64,000 nt of DNA from Roseomonas sp. (lineage in GTDB: Bacteria; Pseudomonadota; Alphaproteobacteria; Acetobacterales; Acetobacteraceae): positions 496,001 through 560,000 of the forward strand of contig JAPSLO010000002.1 of assembly GCA_031180725.1 (NCBI GenBank), read 5' to 3'. Within the stretch, counting starts at the first letter, position 1, and each line of letters starts with the position of its first letter. Shown here piece after piece: positions 63,681 to 64,000 of this stretch. Made by a program: the position numbers and the translations under genes. The notes below the pieces were generated by a model. It searched no databases and was not told where the DNA came from. It saw only the letters and a program-made list of their open reading frames with translations.

Positions 63681-63730
63681 GTCGCGGGACCGGTTTCGCG
63701 ACGGGGACATGAAGGATAGAAGCGGCGGCC

Positions 63731-64000
63731 ATGGCTGCCGCACACATATCCCGTCCGGTCCGCATTGCCCCCTCGCTGCTCGCCGCCGATTTCGCTCGGC
63801 TGGGCGAGGAAGTCCGCGCCGTGGAAGCCGCCGGCGCGGACTGGCTCCACCTCGACATCATGGATGGGCACTTCGTGCCCAACATCTCCTTCGGGCCCGG
63901 GCTGGTGAAGGCGCTGCGCCCGCATGCACGCATTCCCTTCGACGTCCATCTGATGATCGCCCCGGCCGATCCCTATCTGGCGGCCTTCGCCGAGGCGGGG
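63731..64000 (+). CDS. rpe: Ribulose-phosphate 3-epimerase (3' end cut by window edge)
   Basis: [66 protein letters not shown]. Confidence 0.95.
   Translation, partial: MAAAHISRPVRIAPSLLAADFARLGEEVRAVEAAGADWLHLDIMDGHFVPNISFGPGLVKALRPHARIPFDVHLMIAPADPYLAAFAEAG

Overview
The window looks like a high-GC alphaproteobacterial chromosome segment, Acetobacteraceae/Roseomonas-like by protein style (inference). The left end is a reverse-strand translation/transcription block: rpoC (partial), rpoB, rplL, rplJ, rplA, rplK, then nusG, secE, tRNA-Trp, tuf, tRNA-Gly and tRNA-Tyr. Two unrelated insertions interrupt the usual secE-nusG-rplK order. They are LysR/TSUP permease plus a frameshifted PEGA-like remnant, and a hybrid HWE histidine kinase plus an RDD protein. 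The most unusual locus is at about 22.2-29.1 kb, downstream of a tRNA-Thr. It encodes a ~700-aa glycine-rich protein built of beta-helix-like coils with (GGx)n insertions, two small paralogous glycine-rich peptides with textbook double-glycine leaders (ELTHDEIDAVTGG / TLTELEIDAVTGG), an HlyD/CvaA-type adaptor, and a C39-peptidase ABC exporter with apparently intact catalytic motifs. No modification enzyme or immunity gene is visible. I propose it as a candidate undescribed secreted glycine-rich peptide/scaffold system. The rest is metabolic and accessory: a Fur-box-controlled TonB receptor/MFS operon, an acyl-CoA operon sharing TetR-type operators with two transporter binding proteins, a tricarballylate (tcu) locus with a very large divergent palindrome, a GSCFA pair, an ECF41 sigma factor with its partner and a perfect ECF41 promoter match, a DUF1537/PdxA2/Fe-ADH/sialidase-fold operon with an IclR regulator, several Bug-type (TctC) receptors, Lrp and rpe (partial). 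All calls come from reading the sequence and supplied translations; no database searches were run.
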